A stretch of DNA of 64,000 nt from Pseudomonadota bacterium (GTDB lineage: Bacteria; Myxococcota_A; Polyangia; Polyangiales; Polyangiaceae): contig JAFAER010000041.1 of assembly GCA_023423895.1 (NCBI GenBank), positions 1 to 64,000 on the forward strand, written 5' to 3'. This document shows, piece after piece, positions 8,576 through 18,037 of this stretch. The position numbers were made by a program, and so were the translations under genes. Positions within the stretch are counted from its first letter, which is position 1. Each line of letters opens with the position of its first letter. The notes below the pieces were generated by a model. The model searched no databases and was not told the origin of the DNA. It saw only the letters and a list, made by a program, of their open reading frames with translations.

Positions 8576-9592
8576 TCAGCGCTGGACGAACAGCTTCTCG
8601 GCGATCTGCACGGCGTTGAGCGCCGCGCCCTTCCGGAGGTTGTCCGCCACGACGAACATCTTGATGGCGCCCTTCACGGCGAGGTCGTCGCGCACGCGAC
8701 CGACGAACACCGGGTCCGTTCCAACCACCTCGATCGGCTGCGGGTGTTTGCCCGGCGCGTAAGCATCCTCCATCAGGACGACGCCCTCGGCGTTGCGCAG
8801 GAGGTTCTTCGCCTCTTCGGCGGTCATCGGCCGGTGGAACTGGACGTGAACGGACTCGGAGTGCCCGTTCACGACGGGGACGCGCACCGTCGTGGGCGAG
8901 ACGCCGATCGCGTCGTCGCCCATGATCTTGCGCGTCTCGTTGACCATCTTCAGCTCCTCTTCGGAGTAGTCGTTCTCGCCGGCCTTCCAGTCGCAGAGGA
9001 CGTTGAACGCCATGCGTCCCGGAAAGACGGTCGGCGTGACCGTCTCACCTGCGAGCGCCGCGCGCGTCTGCTGCATCAGGTCCTCGACCGCGGCCTGTCC
9101 CTTCCCGCTCGTCGCCTGGTACGTCGAGACGATGATCGTCTTCACCCGCGCGGCGTCGTGGAGCGGCTTCAGTGCGACGAGCATCTGAATCGTCGAGCAG
9201 TTCGGGTTCGCGATGATGCCCTTCGGGCGGTTCTTCGCGGCATCGATGTTGACCTCGGGGACGACGAGCGGGACGTCCGGATCCATGCGCCACGCGCTCG
9301 AGTTGTCGATCACGACCGCTCCGCACTTCGCGGCGATCGGACCGTACTCGCGCGAGACGCTCGCGCCCGCGCTGAAGAGCGCGATGTCGACACCTTCGAA
9401 CGACTTCGGGCCGAGCTCCTCGATCACGACCTCACCGCCGCGGAACGGCAGCTTCTGACCGGCGCTCCGCTTGCTGGCGAGCGCCACGAGCTTGGAGACG
9501 GGGAAGTCTCGCTGCTCGAGCGTACGGAGCATCTCGCGACCGACCGCGCCGGTCGCGCCGGCGACGGCGACGACGAAGGAGGATTTCGACAT
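8576..9592 (-). CDS. asd: Aspartate-semialdehyde dehydrogenase
   Basis: 338 aa from ATG 9592, the usual length. It has the NADP-binding GATGAVG near the N-terminus, catalytic Cys132 in IANPNCST and the downstream QATSGKGQ and HVQFHRP segments. It reduces beta-aspartyl phosphate to aspartate semialdehyde, the branch-point for lysine/diaminopimelate, threonine and methionine. It stands alone, without lysC or dap genes beside it. A short imperfect CTCGTCC repeat lies upstream near 9670-9702, with no obvious regulatory meaning. Confidence 0.96.
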   Translation of the reverse strand: MSKSSFVVAVAGATGAVGREMLRTLEQRDFPVSKLVALASKRSAGQKLPFRGGEVVIEELGPKSFEGVDIALFSAGASVSREYGPIAAKCGAVVIDNSSAWRMDPDVPLVVPEVNIDAAKNRPKGIIANPNCSTIQMLVALKPLHDAARVKTIIVSTYQATSGKGQAAVEDLMQQTRAALAGETVTPTVFPGRMAFNVLCDWKAGENDYSEEELKMVNETRKIMGDDAIGVSPTTVRVPVVNGHSESVHVQFHRPMTAEEAKNLLRNAEGVVLMEDAYAPGKHPQPIEVVGTDPVFVGRVRDDLAVKGAIKMFVVADNLRKGAALNAVQIAEKLFVQR

Positions 9593-9769
9593 GGTGCGTT
9601 CCATACCAGGACTGCAGGACAAGAGGAGAGATCGCGGTGAGTTTTCGCAGGCGCGGACCCACCTCGTTTCGTCCGTTCTCGTCCCTCGTCCGTCCCTCGT
9701 CCGAAGGCGCCACGGTCGGCATACATGAGCTCACAGACGGCTAGCTCATCCGAAGCGACGACGTGGCGA

Positions 9770-11074
9770 TCAGCGAGTTACGGACGACGTCGTCGACCGC
9801 ACGCGCGTGCTCGCGCTCTTCAGGACGGAGCCGAGCACCTGCATGTTGATCGGCTTGGGCAGCTCACGCACCCCGAGCTGGGCGAGGCCACTTGGTCCGC
9901 TCTCCCAGCTCCTGCTGAGGACGATGATCTCCGCATTCGCTCGGAGCCGCCGGATGGCATTCACCACCGTCGCGCACGGGCTCGCTGAAGCGTCCTCGTC
10001 GAGCACGACGATGTCGGCAGGGCAACGCTCGAACGCGCTCACGAGATCCGACGCTGCGGTGAAGCGCTCGATCGCTGGAACGTCCAGCGCGCGGTCGGAC
10101 GCGCGCGTGATCTGGCGCGCGAGCCCGTCGTCACTCTCGAGGAGAAAGAGCCGAATCGCATCGGCCGTCGGCGCGCGTGTGAGCGAAGGCCGCTGGCGAA
10201 GCGACGAGCGCGGCTCGACGACGAAGCGCATCACGTCGTCGATCTCGGCCATGAGCTTCGCGCAGCTCTCGGGACGATGCTCCGGCGACTTCGCGAGGGC
10301 GCGCGCGAAAATCGCGTCGAGACCGGCCAGCTCGGGGCGGAACGTCGAGATCTGCGGCGGTGCATCGCTCAGGTGCGCGAGCAGGATCTCGTAGATGTCC
10401 TCGCCCTCGAACAGCGGTCTTCCCGTGAAGAGCTCGAACGCCGTACACGCGAGCGCATAGATGTCCGAAGCCGCGGTCGTCCGTGTTCCGTCCGTGTCGC
10501 GGGCCTGCTCGGGCGCCATGTACGACGGCGTGCCGGCCGTCGTCGTCATCCGCGGGTTCGAGGTCTTCGCGCGCCGCGCGAGCCCGAAGTCGACGAGGAC
10601 CGGTCGTCCGCTCTCCTTCTCGATGACGATGTTCCCCGGCTTCACATCGCGATGGACCAGATGCCGCTCGTGGACGGCGCCGAGCCCGCGAGCGATCGCT
10701 CGCAGGATGAGGAGCGCTCGTCCGAGATCGACGGTCTCGCCGCGCGCGGTGTGCTCGTCGATGATCGACTCGAGCGCGACGCCGTCGACGTACTCCATCG
10801 CGAAGTAGTACGAGCCCTCGTGCTTGCCGAACGTGTACACGTGGACGACGTTCTCGTGGCGGATCTGGGCGAGCGCGCGCGCCTCCTGCTGGAAGTGTTT
10901 CCCCGCAGCCTCGTCCGCTGCGTACGCCGGGTCGACCATCTTGATCGCGACCGCGCGCCCGAGCCAGATGTCCTCCGCTCGGTAGACCACGCCCATCGAT
11001 CCCGCCCCTCGGCGTTCGACGATCCGAAATCGACCGTCAACCTCCGAGCCGGGGCCGAGTGTCGACACGATCAA
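9770..11074 (-). CDS. Hanks-type Ser/Thr kinase fused to a C-terminal receiver domain
   Basis: 434 aa from a TTG at 11074; a GTG at 11068 is an alternative. Kinase domain at about residues 16-285: glycine loop GAGSMG, Lys45, HRD 141-143, DFG 162-164, and APEQ in the activation segment. From about 305 to 420 a second domain has the receiver pattern: acidic ESDD, phosphoacceptor Asp359 in VVLDED, a Ser/Thr strand and Lys407 in PKP. The acceptor Asp and Lys are both kept, so the receiver may be functional. No transmembrane helix is evident, so the kinase is cytoplasmic. The fusion suggests that phosphorelay input controls Ser/Thr phosphorylation. Confidence 0.9.
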   Translation of the reverse strand: MIVSTLGPGSEVDGRFRIVERRGAGSMGVVYRAEDIWLGRAVAIKMVDPAYAADEAAGKHFQQEARALAQIRHENVVHVYTFGKHEGSYYFAMEYVDGVALESIIDEHTARGETVDLGRALLILRAIARGLGAVHERHLVHRDVKPGNIVIEKESGRPVLVDFGLARRAKTSNPRMTTTAGTPSYMAPEQARDTDGTRTTAASDIYALACTAFELFTGRPLFEGEDIYEILLAHLSDAPPQISTFRPELAGLDAIFARALAKSPEHRPESCAKLMAEIDDVMRFVVEPRSSLRQRPSLTRAPTADAIRLFLLESDDGLARQITRASDRALDVPAIERFTAASDLVSAFERCPADIVVLDEDASASPCATVVNAIRRLRANAEIIVLSRSWESGPSGLAQLGVRELPKPINMQVLGSVLKSASTRVRSTTSSVTR

Positions 11075-11267
11075 AACGCTAACTGTCCGCGCTGCGCGCG
11101 GTCAATTCCTCGGTCGAGCTCAATCCCGAAGCTCTCGGGCTGTGGAACGGATCGCGTCGTCGCGCGGTCGCGCGGTGCGATGCACCACTCACGGCCTCCA
11201 CGGCGTTCGCGGAAAGAGGTGGCCGCCCCAGGAACCCAGGGCATCGCGTGTTACTCTGAGAGGGCGT

Positions 11268-14200
11268 ATGCGTGCCTCTCTGACCGGCGTCGTCGTGCTC
11301 GCTCTCCTGGCTGCTGCGTGTGGCCGGTCGGGCTCGGGCGCTCGCACCGCAGAGATGGGCAGCTTCCGGGCGGTCGGGGTCGGGGCGAGCGTCGATCCCA
11401 CCGTCCATCCGGCCAGACTCCTGCCAGAGGTGGTCGACGAGACGACGAGCTACGGGTCGGAGGCCGGCGGCGGCACACGCGCCATCATGGCTGGGCTCCG
11501 CGTCGTGACGTCGCCCAAGGGCGCGATCGTCGCTGCCGACGACCGGCTGCCGCAGGCTCCCCAGAGCACGATCGCCCTTCCGGACCGCCTCGGCGGTGGG
11601 TTCCTCTTCGTGATCGGCACGACCCTCTGGCGGGCGGATCGGTGGCTCGGTCCGGCCAAGCCGATCTTCACCTCTCCGCAGCCCGTGCAGTCGATCGTGC
11701 CCGGGCTCGACCGGGTCTACGTCCGCGCGCAGAACGCCGTCCTCGCGATCGACGGGCGGTCCGGGCAGGTCCTCGACCTGGGCCCGTGGCCGGCAAGCCC
11801 CTACGTCGCGAGCTACGCGGCGGCCGACGGCTGGCGCGCGGCCGCCGTGACCGACCTGCGCGGTGTCGTCGCGACGTTCGACGCCGGCGCGACGTGGCGC
11901 GCGCTCGATCTGCCGATCGAGCCGAAGCAGGTCGTCGTGTCGAGCGACAACCTCGCGATCGGCGGCTTCGAGGGCGGGAAGAACGAGAGCTGGTACGAGC
12001 TCCGTTCGGACGGCAGCCTCGCGCGGCTCGGAAGCGCGCCACGCGAGGTGAAGACGAAGCTCACGCCGACGCCGACGCCGGCTCCACGTCCGAGCTACAG
12101 CGGCTACGTCCCGGGAGGCGTGTTCCCGACGCCGCCCGTGCCGGCACCGGCGCCGCGCGCGGGGACTCCGCGGCCGCCCGACCGCGCATCACAAGCCGAG
12201 TCGTCCGCGCAGACCGAGGCCGACAAGGAAGACCTCGCCGCGAAGACGTTCGGCAAACGCCCCCTCGCCAGCGCGATCGAGGACGGCTGGCCGCTCACCG
12301 ACGGAACGGCGGTCGTCGCCCGCGACGGCGCGCTGGCGCGGGTGCGCCTCTCGGACGGCGCGTTGCTCGAGCTCGTTCGAGACGCCTTCCCGCTGAAGCC
12401 GGCACGCTGCCATCCGGTCACGTTGACGCGTCCGACCGCCGTAGGCGCCTTCGGATTCGTCTGCGGAGAGCCACGCGGCACGACGGTGCTCTACGCTTAC
12501 GAGCCGCTCCACGGGCGCCTCTCGGAGATGAAGCGCTTCGACAAGCCGCGCGTCGTCACGTCCTCGGGCAACGGCGCAATCGCCGTTCGTGGCCCGTGCG
12601 CCGAAGACGGCGAGCCGACGCCGCCGGCGCGTCCGGAGCCGGTGAAGCTCGAGAAGCCCGAGAAGGGGAAAGAAGACGACCGCGAATCGTCCAAGGAGAC
12701 GAAGGCGAAGGAGCCGCCCCCGTCCGGCACCGCGCACCAGCCAACGCGACAGAAGCAGGAGAAGCTCGAGCCGAAACCGCCGGCGCGCAAGGCCGCCGAG
12801 CTGAAAGAACCGACCGCCGAGATCCACCCGTACTGCGTGCTCGGTCACGACGACACGTGGCGCGAGATCCACGTGCGCGGCGACGTCGCCAGCGAACGTG
12901 TCGTCGTCCTCGCCGACGGTCGGATCGCCGTCGTGTCACCGCCTCAGGGGCTCGATACACCCGCGCGCATCACGATCCTGGACAAGGGGCGCGCGACGAC
13001 GGCGGCAGTGACGTTTCCACGCGTCCCGAACGACGTCGGCCGAGCGCTGCGCTTCGGGATGTGGCTCGACGGCTTCGAGGAGCGTCGGCCCGGTGTCGTG
13101 GGTGGATGGATCGAAGCCGGCGGCTCGATGCTCGGGATCGAGATCGGTCTCGATGGAAAAGCGACGCCCGGTCAGTTCATCCGTGATGCCGGCCTGCCTT
13201 TCGTCTCCGGCAAGTACGGTCTCGGGTGGACGGCCTCGCGCCGCGGGTACGAGACGACCGACGGCGGCATGACGTGGGCGAACATCGATCTGCCCGACCC
13301 GCTCGTCCCGGTCGCGAAGGTCGAGCGACGCGCATGCGGTCCCGTCGGTTGCATCGCCCACGGCTGGCTGCGTGTCGGGTGGGGCGAGCCGAAACACGCC
13401 GCGACGCCGGCGATCCCCCCGCCTCATCGAGGAAACACGACGAGCCTCGCGGTACCGCAGGTCCAGCTCTCGTGCGAGCCACTCGCGTCGATGCCTCCAC
13501 CTCCCCCCGCTCCCAAGGCGTCCCCTTCGGCGAGGCCGGCCGAGCCGCAGCCTCGGATCCGGTTCGGAGGCCTCGGCGGGCCTCCGGTGCTCGGAACGTT
13601 CAACGGGCTGACCGAGCTGCCGCCCTTCTTCTCGCAGCCGGCACAGGCGCTCCGCGACTCGGAACGCGGGATCAACGTCGACGTCCGCGAGCTCGTCGAT
13701 CGGTACCCGAACCTGGGCTCGCTCGCGCGCATCTACGGGTGGGGACCGAAGACCGGCGAATGGGAGACCCTCGGTCGCTGGCAGGTGAAGTGGCTCTCGC
13801 CCTTCAACGGGTGGCAGGACGTTCGTGCGAGCCTGCCGACGCCGCCGCCGCAGATGATCCTCGACATGACCCGTGCGGCGACGACGTATTACGGAAGCTA
13901 CGGCGTCACGAACAACAGCTTCCAGCTCGCTCCGGGCGACGACGCGTCGCACGCGCTGCTCGTCGGCAAACGCGTCGTGCGGTCGGAAGGCGTGATGTAC
14001 GAGGTCGAGGCCGACCGCGCGCCTGTCGAGATCCGCCGCGCGGACGGCGAGCCCTTCGGAGAAATCGAGGGCGTCATCCGGACGTCGGGCCGGTGGTTCG
14101 TCACGACGCCGATCGCAACGGGCGCAACGGGCGCAACGTCCGGCTCGCCCTCCCCGTCCCCTTCGACGGTCATCTGGCAGATCGAAGGCGCGATCGCCCG

Positions 14201-14750
14201 CGAGCTCGTTCGCGTCCCGCGCGCGACGAGCGAAGCGCAGTCGGGCGTGCGGACGAGGCTCGCGCGGCGCTCCGACGGACGCGCGATCGCGCTCGTCGCC
14301 GACGGTCAGCCGACCGCCGAGCGTTCCACGCCCGTACGCTGGGCGCTCCCGATCGATCTCGAGAGCGGCGCGGTCGGAGAGCCCGAGCCGCTCGGATACG
14401 TCGATCTCGCAGGCCGCACGCTCGAAGCCTGTACCGACGACGTCGTCGGGTGGGTCGTCGATACGTCGATCCCTTCGACGGCGGTGCGCATGCGGATGCC
14501 GCAGGGCTCTGGATCCCTGACCAACGTGCTTGCGCGCCTCCGCCTCACGAGCGCGCGCGCGTGCATCGAACGCCTCGCTGGCACCTACGACGGACAATCG
14601 CAGGAGCGGTCCGCGCAGCTCGCGCGCGCAGGCGCGACGTCGCGATCGGCTCCCACGCTGCGTCCGGGTGAGATGCTCGTCAGCGCGATGAGCGCTCAGG
14701 CGCGGTTCCCGCTCAAGTGCACCCTCGCGCCGGAGCGCACGACGAAGTAG
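11268..14750 (+). CDS. Very large lipoprotein with Asp-box (BNR) repeats
   Basis: 1160 aa from ATG 11268, which opens a lipoprotein signal peptide (lipobox LAAAC, Cys18). Two Asp-box motifs, FDAGATW near residue 204 and TTDGGMTW near 663, suggest beta-propeller blades of the sialidase or photosystem-II-assembly type. A long Pro/Lys/Glu-rich linker lies at about 453-521, and another Pro-rich one near 745. The protein is probably anchored in the outer membrane or periplasm. I recognise no catalytic residues and assign no function. It has its own intergenic spaces on both sides. Confidence 0.75.
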   Translation: MRASLTGVVVLALLAAACGRSGSGARTAEMGSFRAVGVGASVDPTVHPARLLPEVVDETTSYGSEAGGGTRAIMAGLRVVTSPKGAIVAADDRLPQAPQSTIALPDRLGGGFLFVIGTTLWRADRWLGPAKPIFTSPQPVQSIVPGLDRVYVRAQNAVLAIDGRSGQVLDLGPWPASPYVASYAAADGWRAAAVTDLRGVVATFDAGATWRALDLPIEPKQVVVSSDNLAIGGFEGGKNESWYELRSDGSLARLGSAPREVKTKLTPTPTPAPRPSYSGYVPGGVFPTPPVPAPAPRAGTPRPPDRASQAESSAQTEADKEDLAAKTFGKRPLASAIEDGWPLTDGTAVVARDGALARVRLSDGALLELVRDAFPLKPARCHPVTLTRPTAVGAFGFVCGEPRGTTVLYAYEPLHGRLSEMKRFDKPRVVTSSGNGAIAVRGPCAEDGEPTPPARPEPVKLEKPEKGKEDDRESSKETKAKEPPPSGTAHQPTRQKQEKLEPKPPARKAAELKEPTAEIHPYCVLGHDDTWREIHVRGDVASERVVVLADGRIAVVSPPQGLDTPARITILDKGRATTAAVTFPRVPNDVGRALRFGMWLDGFEERRPGVVGGWIEAGGSMLGIEIGLDGKATPGQFIRDAGLPFVSGKYGLGWTASRRGYETTDGGMTWANIDLPDPLVPVAKVERRACGPVGCIAHGWLRVGWGEPKHAATPAIPPPHRGNTTSLAVPQVQLSCEPLASMPPPPPAPKASPSARPAEPQPRIRFGGLGGPPVLGTFNGLTELPPFFSQPAQALRDSERGINVDVRELVDRYPNLGSLARIYGWGPKTGEWETLGRWQVKWLSPFNGWQDVRASLPTPPPQMILDMTRAATTYYGSYGVTNNSFQLAPGDDASHALLVGKRVVRSEGVMYEVEADRAPVEIRRADGEPFGEIEGVIRTSGRWFVTTPIATGATGATSGSPSPSPSTVIWQIEGAIARELVRVPRATSEAQSGVRTRLARRSDGRAIALVADGQPTAERSTPVRWALPIDLESGAVGEPEPLGYVDLAGRTLEACTDDVVGWVVDTSIPSTAVRMRMPQGSGSLTNVLARLRLTSARACIERLAGTYDGQSQERSAQLARAGATSRSAPTLRPGEMLVSAMSAQARFPLKCTLAPERTTK

Positions 14751-15088
14751 CTCCGGGCTCTGCGACACTCGCTGCCTCGCGACTCAACTGCGTCTCCAAA
14801 CGATCGGATAAGCGGGCGCTAACGAGCGCCTCCATCGTGCAGAATCGCTGCAAGGCCGCTTGCAGAAATGCATCGAAGTCACGCCTTCCGAGCTGTGAAC
14901 GAACGCGTAAATCCCGCAAATCGTGACATTGTGGGAGATGGCACGACGCTCGCATTCGTGGCCGGTGCTCGCGCGGAGTGCGGCTGCCCCCCCGGCCCCT
15001 TCGTGCGAGCTTTTTCTTTTCAGGCTCCCCGCCGCGGTCGGTCCCGACGATCGCCGTGCAGGCGCGTGCGGGTATCCTCCGCGCCCGG
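14751..15088. other. 338-nt intergenic region with two small hairpins
   Basis: No gene is visible between the two large lipoproteins. Two hairpins occur: GGCGCT/AGCGCC with an AACG loop at 14815-14830, and CTGCAAG/CTTGCAG with a GCCG loop at 14848-14865. Neither has a U-tract, but together they could end the upstream transcript. The remainder should contain the promoter of the next gene. Base composition is slightly less GC-rich around 14900-14940. Confidence 0.4.
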
Positions 15089-18007
15089 ATGAGCCCTACA
15101 TCGATCGGCAGGTCGCTCGGCCGCGCCTCGGTCGTATTCCTCGCTCTCGCGTCGTGCAGCGACGATCCCGCGCCCGCGAGCACGCCGTCACCGCAGCTCG
15201 AGCCAGGCGAGCTGTGCGACGACCGGCAGGAGCTGCGGCTCTCGGTGGACCCGCCCGAGATCGTCGTCGCGCCCGGCGCAACGCGCCCGGTTCGACTGAC
15301 GATCGAGCCGGACGCGTGCAATCCGGTCACGGCGCGGATCGTCTCGGCGAACGGCGCCATTGCAGATTCGCCGCGTGAGGCGCGCTTCGATCTGCGTCAT
15401 GCGACCTTCGACTTCGCCGTGACGGGCGCCGTCACGGGCCGGACGACGCTCACGGCGTCGATCGAGGGCAAGGTCGACGACCAGCCCTACACGGCGACGG
15501 TCGCTCTGCCGGTCGACGTCCGCGACCCGACGCCTCCCTCGTGCGATCCGGCGGCCGGCGCGACCGCCGGGACGCTCGACGCCGCGAACAACGCGCTTCA
15601 TGGATCGGGCGCGCTGGCGAAGGCAGCGGTGTCCGCGCGCACCGAGGCGTTCACGCGCGTCGACGAGCTCGCGCTGCCTGCGTTCCCAGCGGAGGTCGCA
15701 TGCGCCGCCGAAGATCTCACCGCGAAGCTCCCGGACGCGAAGCTGCACAAGCTCGGGCCCGCCGTCACGTTCAAGGCACGGACACCGCTCTCGATGAGCA
15801 AGCCCCTCAGGCGGGACATCGACTTCGCGATCCCCGTGAACCCGGCCGCGTTTCCTCCGGGAGCGCGTCTCCGTCATCTGACGGTCCTCTACTCCGGGCC
15901 ACGTGCCAAGGCGCCGCGCGCAGTGCCCGTCTCCAACCCGAGGATCGAGGCCGACGGGGACGACTACGTCCTCAAGTTCGCTTCGCCGTGGCTCGGCACG
16001 TACCAGGCGGCCGTCGCGGAGGACGCTGGCGCGAAGAAACGTCTTCGTCGGCTCACCCACCGCGCCGTCATCGGCTTCTCGATGGGCGGCGGCGGCGCCG
16101 CGGCGTTCGGCATGCGGCACCACGACATGTTCGACGTCATCGGACCACTCGGCGGACCGAGCGACTGGACGTGGTTGCTCTGGTACCTCGAGCAATACGC
16201 GATGGGCGGCTTCTGCCCTGACGGCAAGACCTGCGAGAAGGTCGCGCCGAATCACTACCCGCTCGACGAGCCGTTCGCTCACACGATGGACTTCGATCAC
16301 TGGTGGTACCAGGAGGGCAGCGGCAACGGCGGCCGCTTCCCGCGCTCGGAGTACGTCCAGATCTTCGAGGACCTCGCGCTCTCGATGGGGAACGCCAACG
16401 GATGGAATTCCCAGCCAGGGCTCCTCCACATGGCGCCCGGTCCGAAGGTCGGCGACCCCTGGGTCACCGGGCCGGACGGCATCGATTGCTCGTACACCGT
16501 CGAGCCGATCGGCGACGATCCGAACGAGGAACAGCAGCGCACGCGCGCGCGCCTGTGCAGCGAATGGCGCTGCGACCCGAAACACGCGTGGAAGGCCGAG
16601 ACCGGCTATTACGACGACGAGTACAACCCCGACGGGTCGAAACCCGTCATCTCGTTCTGCGACGGCAACCAGAGCGGCCAGAGCCCGTACGTGAACACGT
16701 GGGCGCCCGGCGGCCAGAAGCCGATGAACCTCGCGCTCGCGGTCGACCTCAACGGCAACGGCATCCGTGACGAAGGTGAGCCCGTCATCCGGAGCGGGCA
16801 CGAGCCGTTCAGCGATTGCGGCGCCGACGGTCTCTGCGATCCCGACGAGCCCGGATACGACCCGGAGACGAACCCCGATCCGAACCAGGACGATTACGAC
16901 TACGTCCTGAACCCTGACGGCCTCGAAGGCAATCACCGCTGGGATCAGGGCGAGCCATTCCAGGATGTCGGCCTCGACGGTGTCCCCAACACCGCCGCGC
17001 TCCACGTCGCGGGCGACCCCGGCGAAGGCGACGGCAAGTACACGGAGACCCCCGGGCTGACGAACTTCTACGCGAACGACGCGCACAGCATCGTCTCGCG
17101 ACGGCAGACGCAGATCCCGGGTGGACCGCTCACGGATGACGCGCTCCGACGCCTCGACATCCTGACCGACGGCGGCGTGCGCGACCTCTTCAACTTCGGG
17201 TCGGTGGCGAGCCACCTGAAGGGACAGGTGCACGGCCGCAGGGGCGAGACCGGGCTGCCTTTGCGATCGGTTGCATTCTACAACGGCTTCGACATGTTGC
17301 CCGGTCAGGTCCGCGGCAAGCCGGACGACTACGTGGCCTCGCATCTTCGCTGGGCGGACATCGCCGACATGCCGAGCATCCGCTATGGCGACGTCGACGC
17401 GACCCCGCAGCAGATCGAGCGTGGCGACGGCATGCATGTCGGCAAGCCCAATCAGCTTCTCTTCCGACTCGAGACGGCGCTCTTCTACGTCGGACAGCGC
17501 TGGACCGACGCAGATCGTCGCGCGACGGTCGACTCACGCGACGATCCGGCTCCGGGCGCCGTCGACTGCGAGGTCGTCGGCAAGTGCGAGGAGCTCTTCA
17601 CCGGTCCGGGGACGAAGCGCACGGGCCCGATCGCGGTCTCACTACCGCCGGGCTACGCGCAGAAGGACAACGTCGCGCGCAACGTCCGCTACCCCGTCCT
17701 CTACGTCCTTCACGGCTACGGTCAGGATCCTCGGGACCTCCAGGCGCTCGCGATCTTCACCAACAACTTCATGAATGCCGGAAACAAGTCGTATGCGACG
17801 CGCCTGCCCAAGTTCATCATCGTCTACGTCGACGGACGCTGCCGCATCGGCCCGAACGGCAAGGACGAGTGCATCCAGGGAACGTTCTACATGGACTCGG
17901 CGCGCCAGGGCGGCGCGCAGATGGACGCGTGGTTCAGCGAGGTCGTCCAGCACATCGACCAGAAGTACCGGACGCTTCCGCCGAGCGACGTCGAGACCAC
18001 GGACTAA
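15089..18007 (+). CDS. Lipoprotein with split, apparently circularly permuted esterase (alpha/beta hydrolase) domain
   Basis: 972 aa from ATG 15089, with a lipobox ending ALASC. A beta-sandwich-like N-terminal region is followed near residues 325-370 by the nucleophile elbow of an esterase-D-type hydrolase: GFSMGG with Ser331 and a following FDVIGPLGG. The middle carries Asp-rich, EF-hand-like loops (DLNGNGIRDEGEP, DCGADGLCDPDEP). The segment that normally precedes the nucleophile, YPVLYVLHGYG with the oxyanion loop, appears only at the very C-terminus (about 868-972). The order is thus reversed relative to ordinary esterases. It may be a secreted, calcium-binding esterase; the substrate is unknown. 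Confidence 0.75.
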   Translation: MSPTSIGRSLGRASVVFLALASCSDDPAPASTPSPQLEPGELCDDRQELRLSVDPPEIVVAPGATRPVRLTIEPDACNPVTARIVSANGAIADSPREARFDLRHATFDFAVTGAVTGRTTLTASIEGKVDDQPYTATVALPVDVRDPTPPSCDPAAGATAGTLDAANNALHGSGALAKAAVSARTEAFTRVDELALPAFPAEVACAAEDLTAKLPDAKLHKLGPAVTFKARTPLSMSKPLRRDIDFAIPVNPAAFPPGARLRHLTVLYSGPRAKAPRAVPVSNPRIEADGDDYVLKFASPWLGTYQAAVAEDAGAKKRLRRLTHRAVIGFSMGGGGAAAFGMRHHDMFDVIGPLGGPSDWTWLLWYLEQYAMGGFCPDGKTCEKVAPNHYPLDEPFAHTMDFDHWWYQEGSGNGGRFPRSEYVQIFEDLALSMGNANGWNSQPGLLHMAPGPKVGDPWVTGPDGIDCSYTVEPIGDDPNEEQQRTRARLCSEWRCDPKHAWKAETGYYDDEYNPDGSKPVISFCDGNQSGQSPYVNTWAPGGQKPMNLALAVDLNGNGIRDEGEPVIRSGHEPFSDCGADGLCDPDEPGYDPETNPDPNQDDYDYVLNPDGLEGNHRWDQGEPFQDVGLDGVPNTAALHVAGDPGEGDGKYTETPGLTNFYANDAHSIVSRRQTQIPGGPLTDDALRRLDILTDGGVRDLFNFGSVASHLKGQVHGRRGETGLPLRSVAFYNGFDMLPGQVRGKPDDYVASHLRWADIADMPSIRYGDVDATPQQIERGDGMHVGKPNQLLFRLETALFYVGQRWTDADRRATVDSRDDPAPGAVDCEVVGKCEELFTGPGTKRTGPIAVSLPPGYAQKDNVARNVRYPVLYVLHGYGQDPRDLQALAIFTNNFMNAGNKSYATRLPKFIIVYVDGRCRIGPNGKDECIQGTFYMDSARQGGAQMDAWFSEVVQHIDQKYRTLPPSDVETTD

Positions 18008-18037
18008 ATCGAAGCGTTGATCTAACGTACGCGCCGC

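Noticed and set aside
9670..9702. CTCGTCC-type repeat upstream of asd as a lysine riboswitch
   Set aside because: No conserved aptamer structure could be recognised; it is a short imperfect repeat only.
10277..13186. 969-codon plus-strand open frame across the kinase and the large lipoprotein
   Set aside because: It runs antisense to the kinase and out of frame through the lipoprotein, is extremely Arg-rich and has no recognisable domain: a GC-rich shadow frame.
12936..14768. 610-codon minus-strand open frame
   Set aside because: It is antisense to the Asp-box lipoprotein, Arg/Glu/Asp-rich without motifs, and the sense frame has a lipobox and Asp-boxes.
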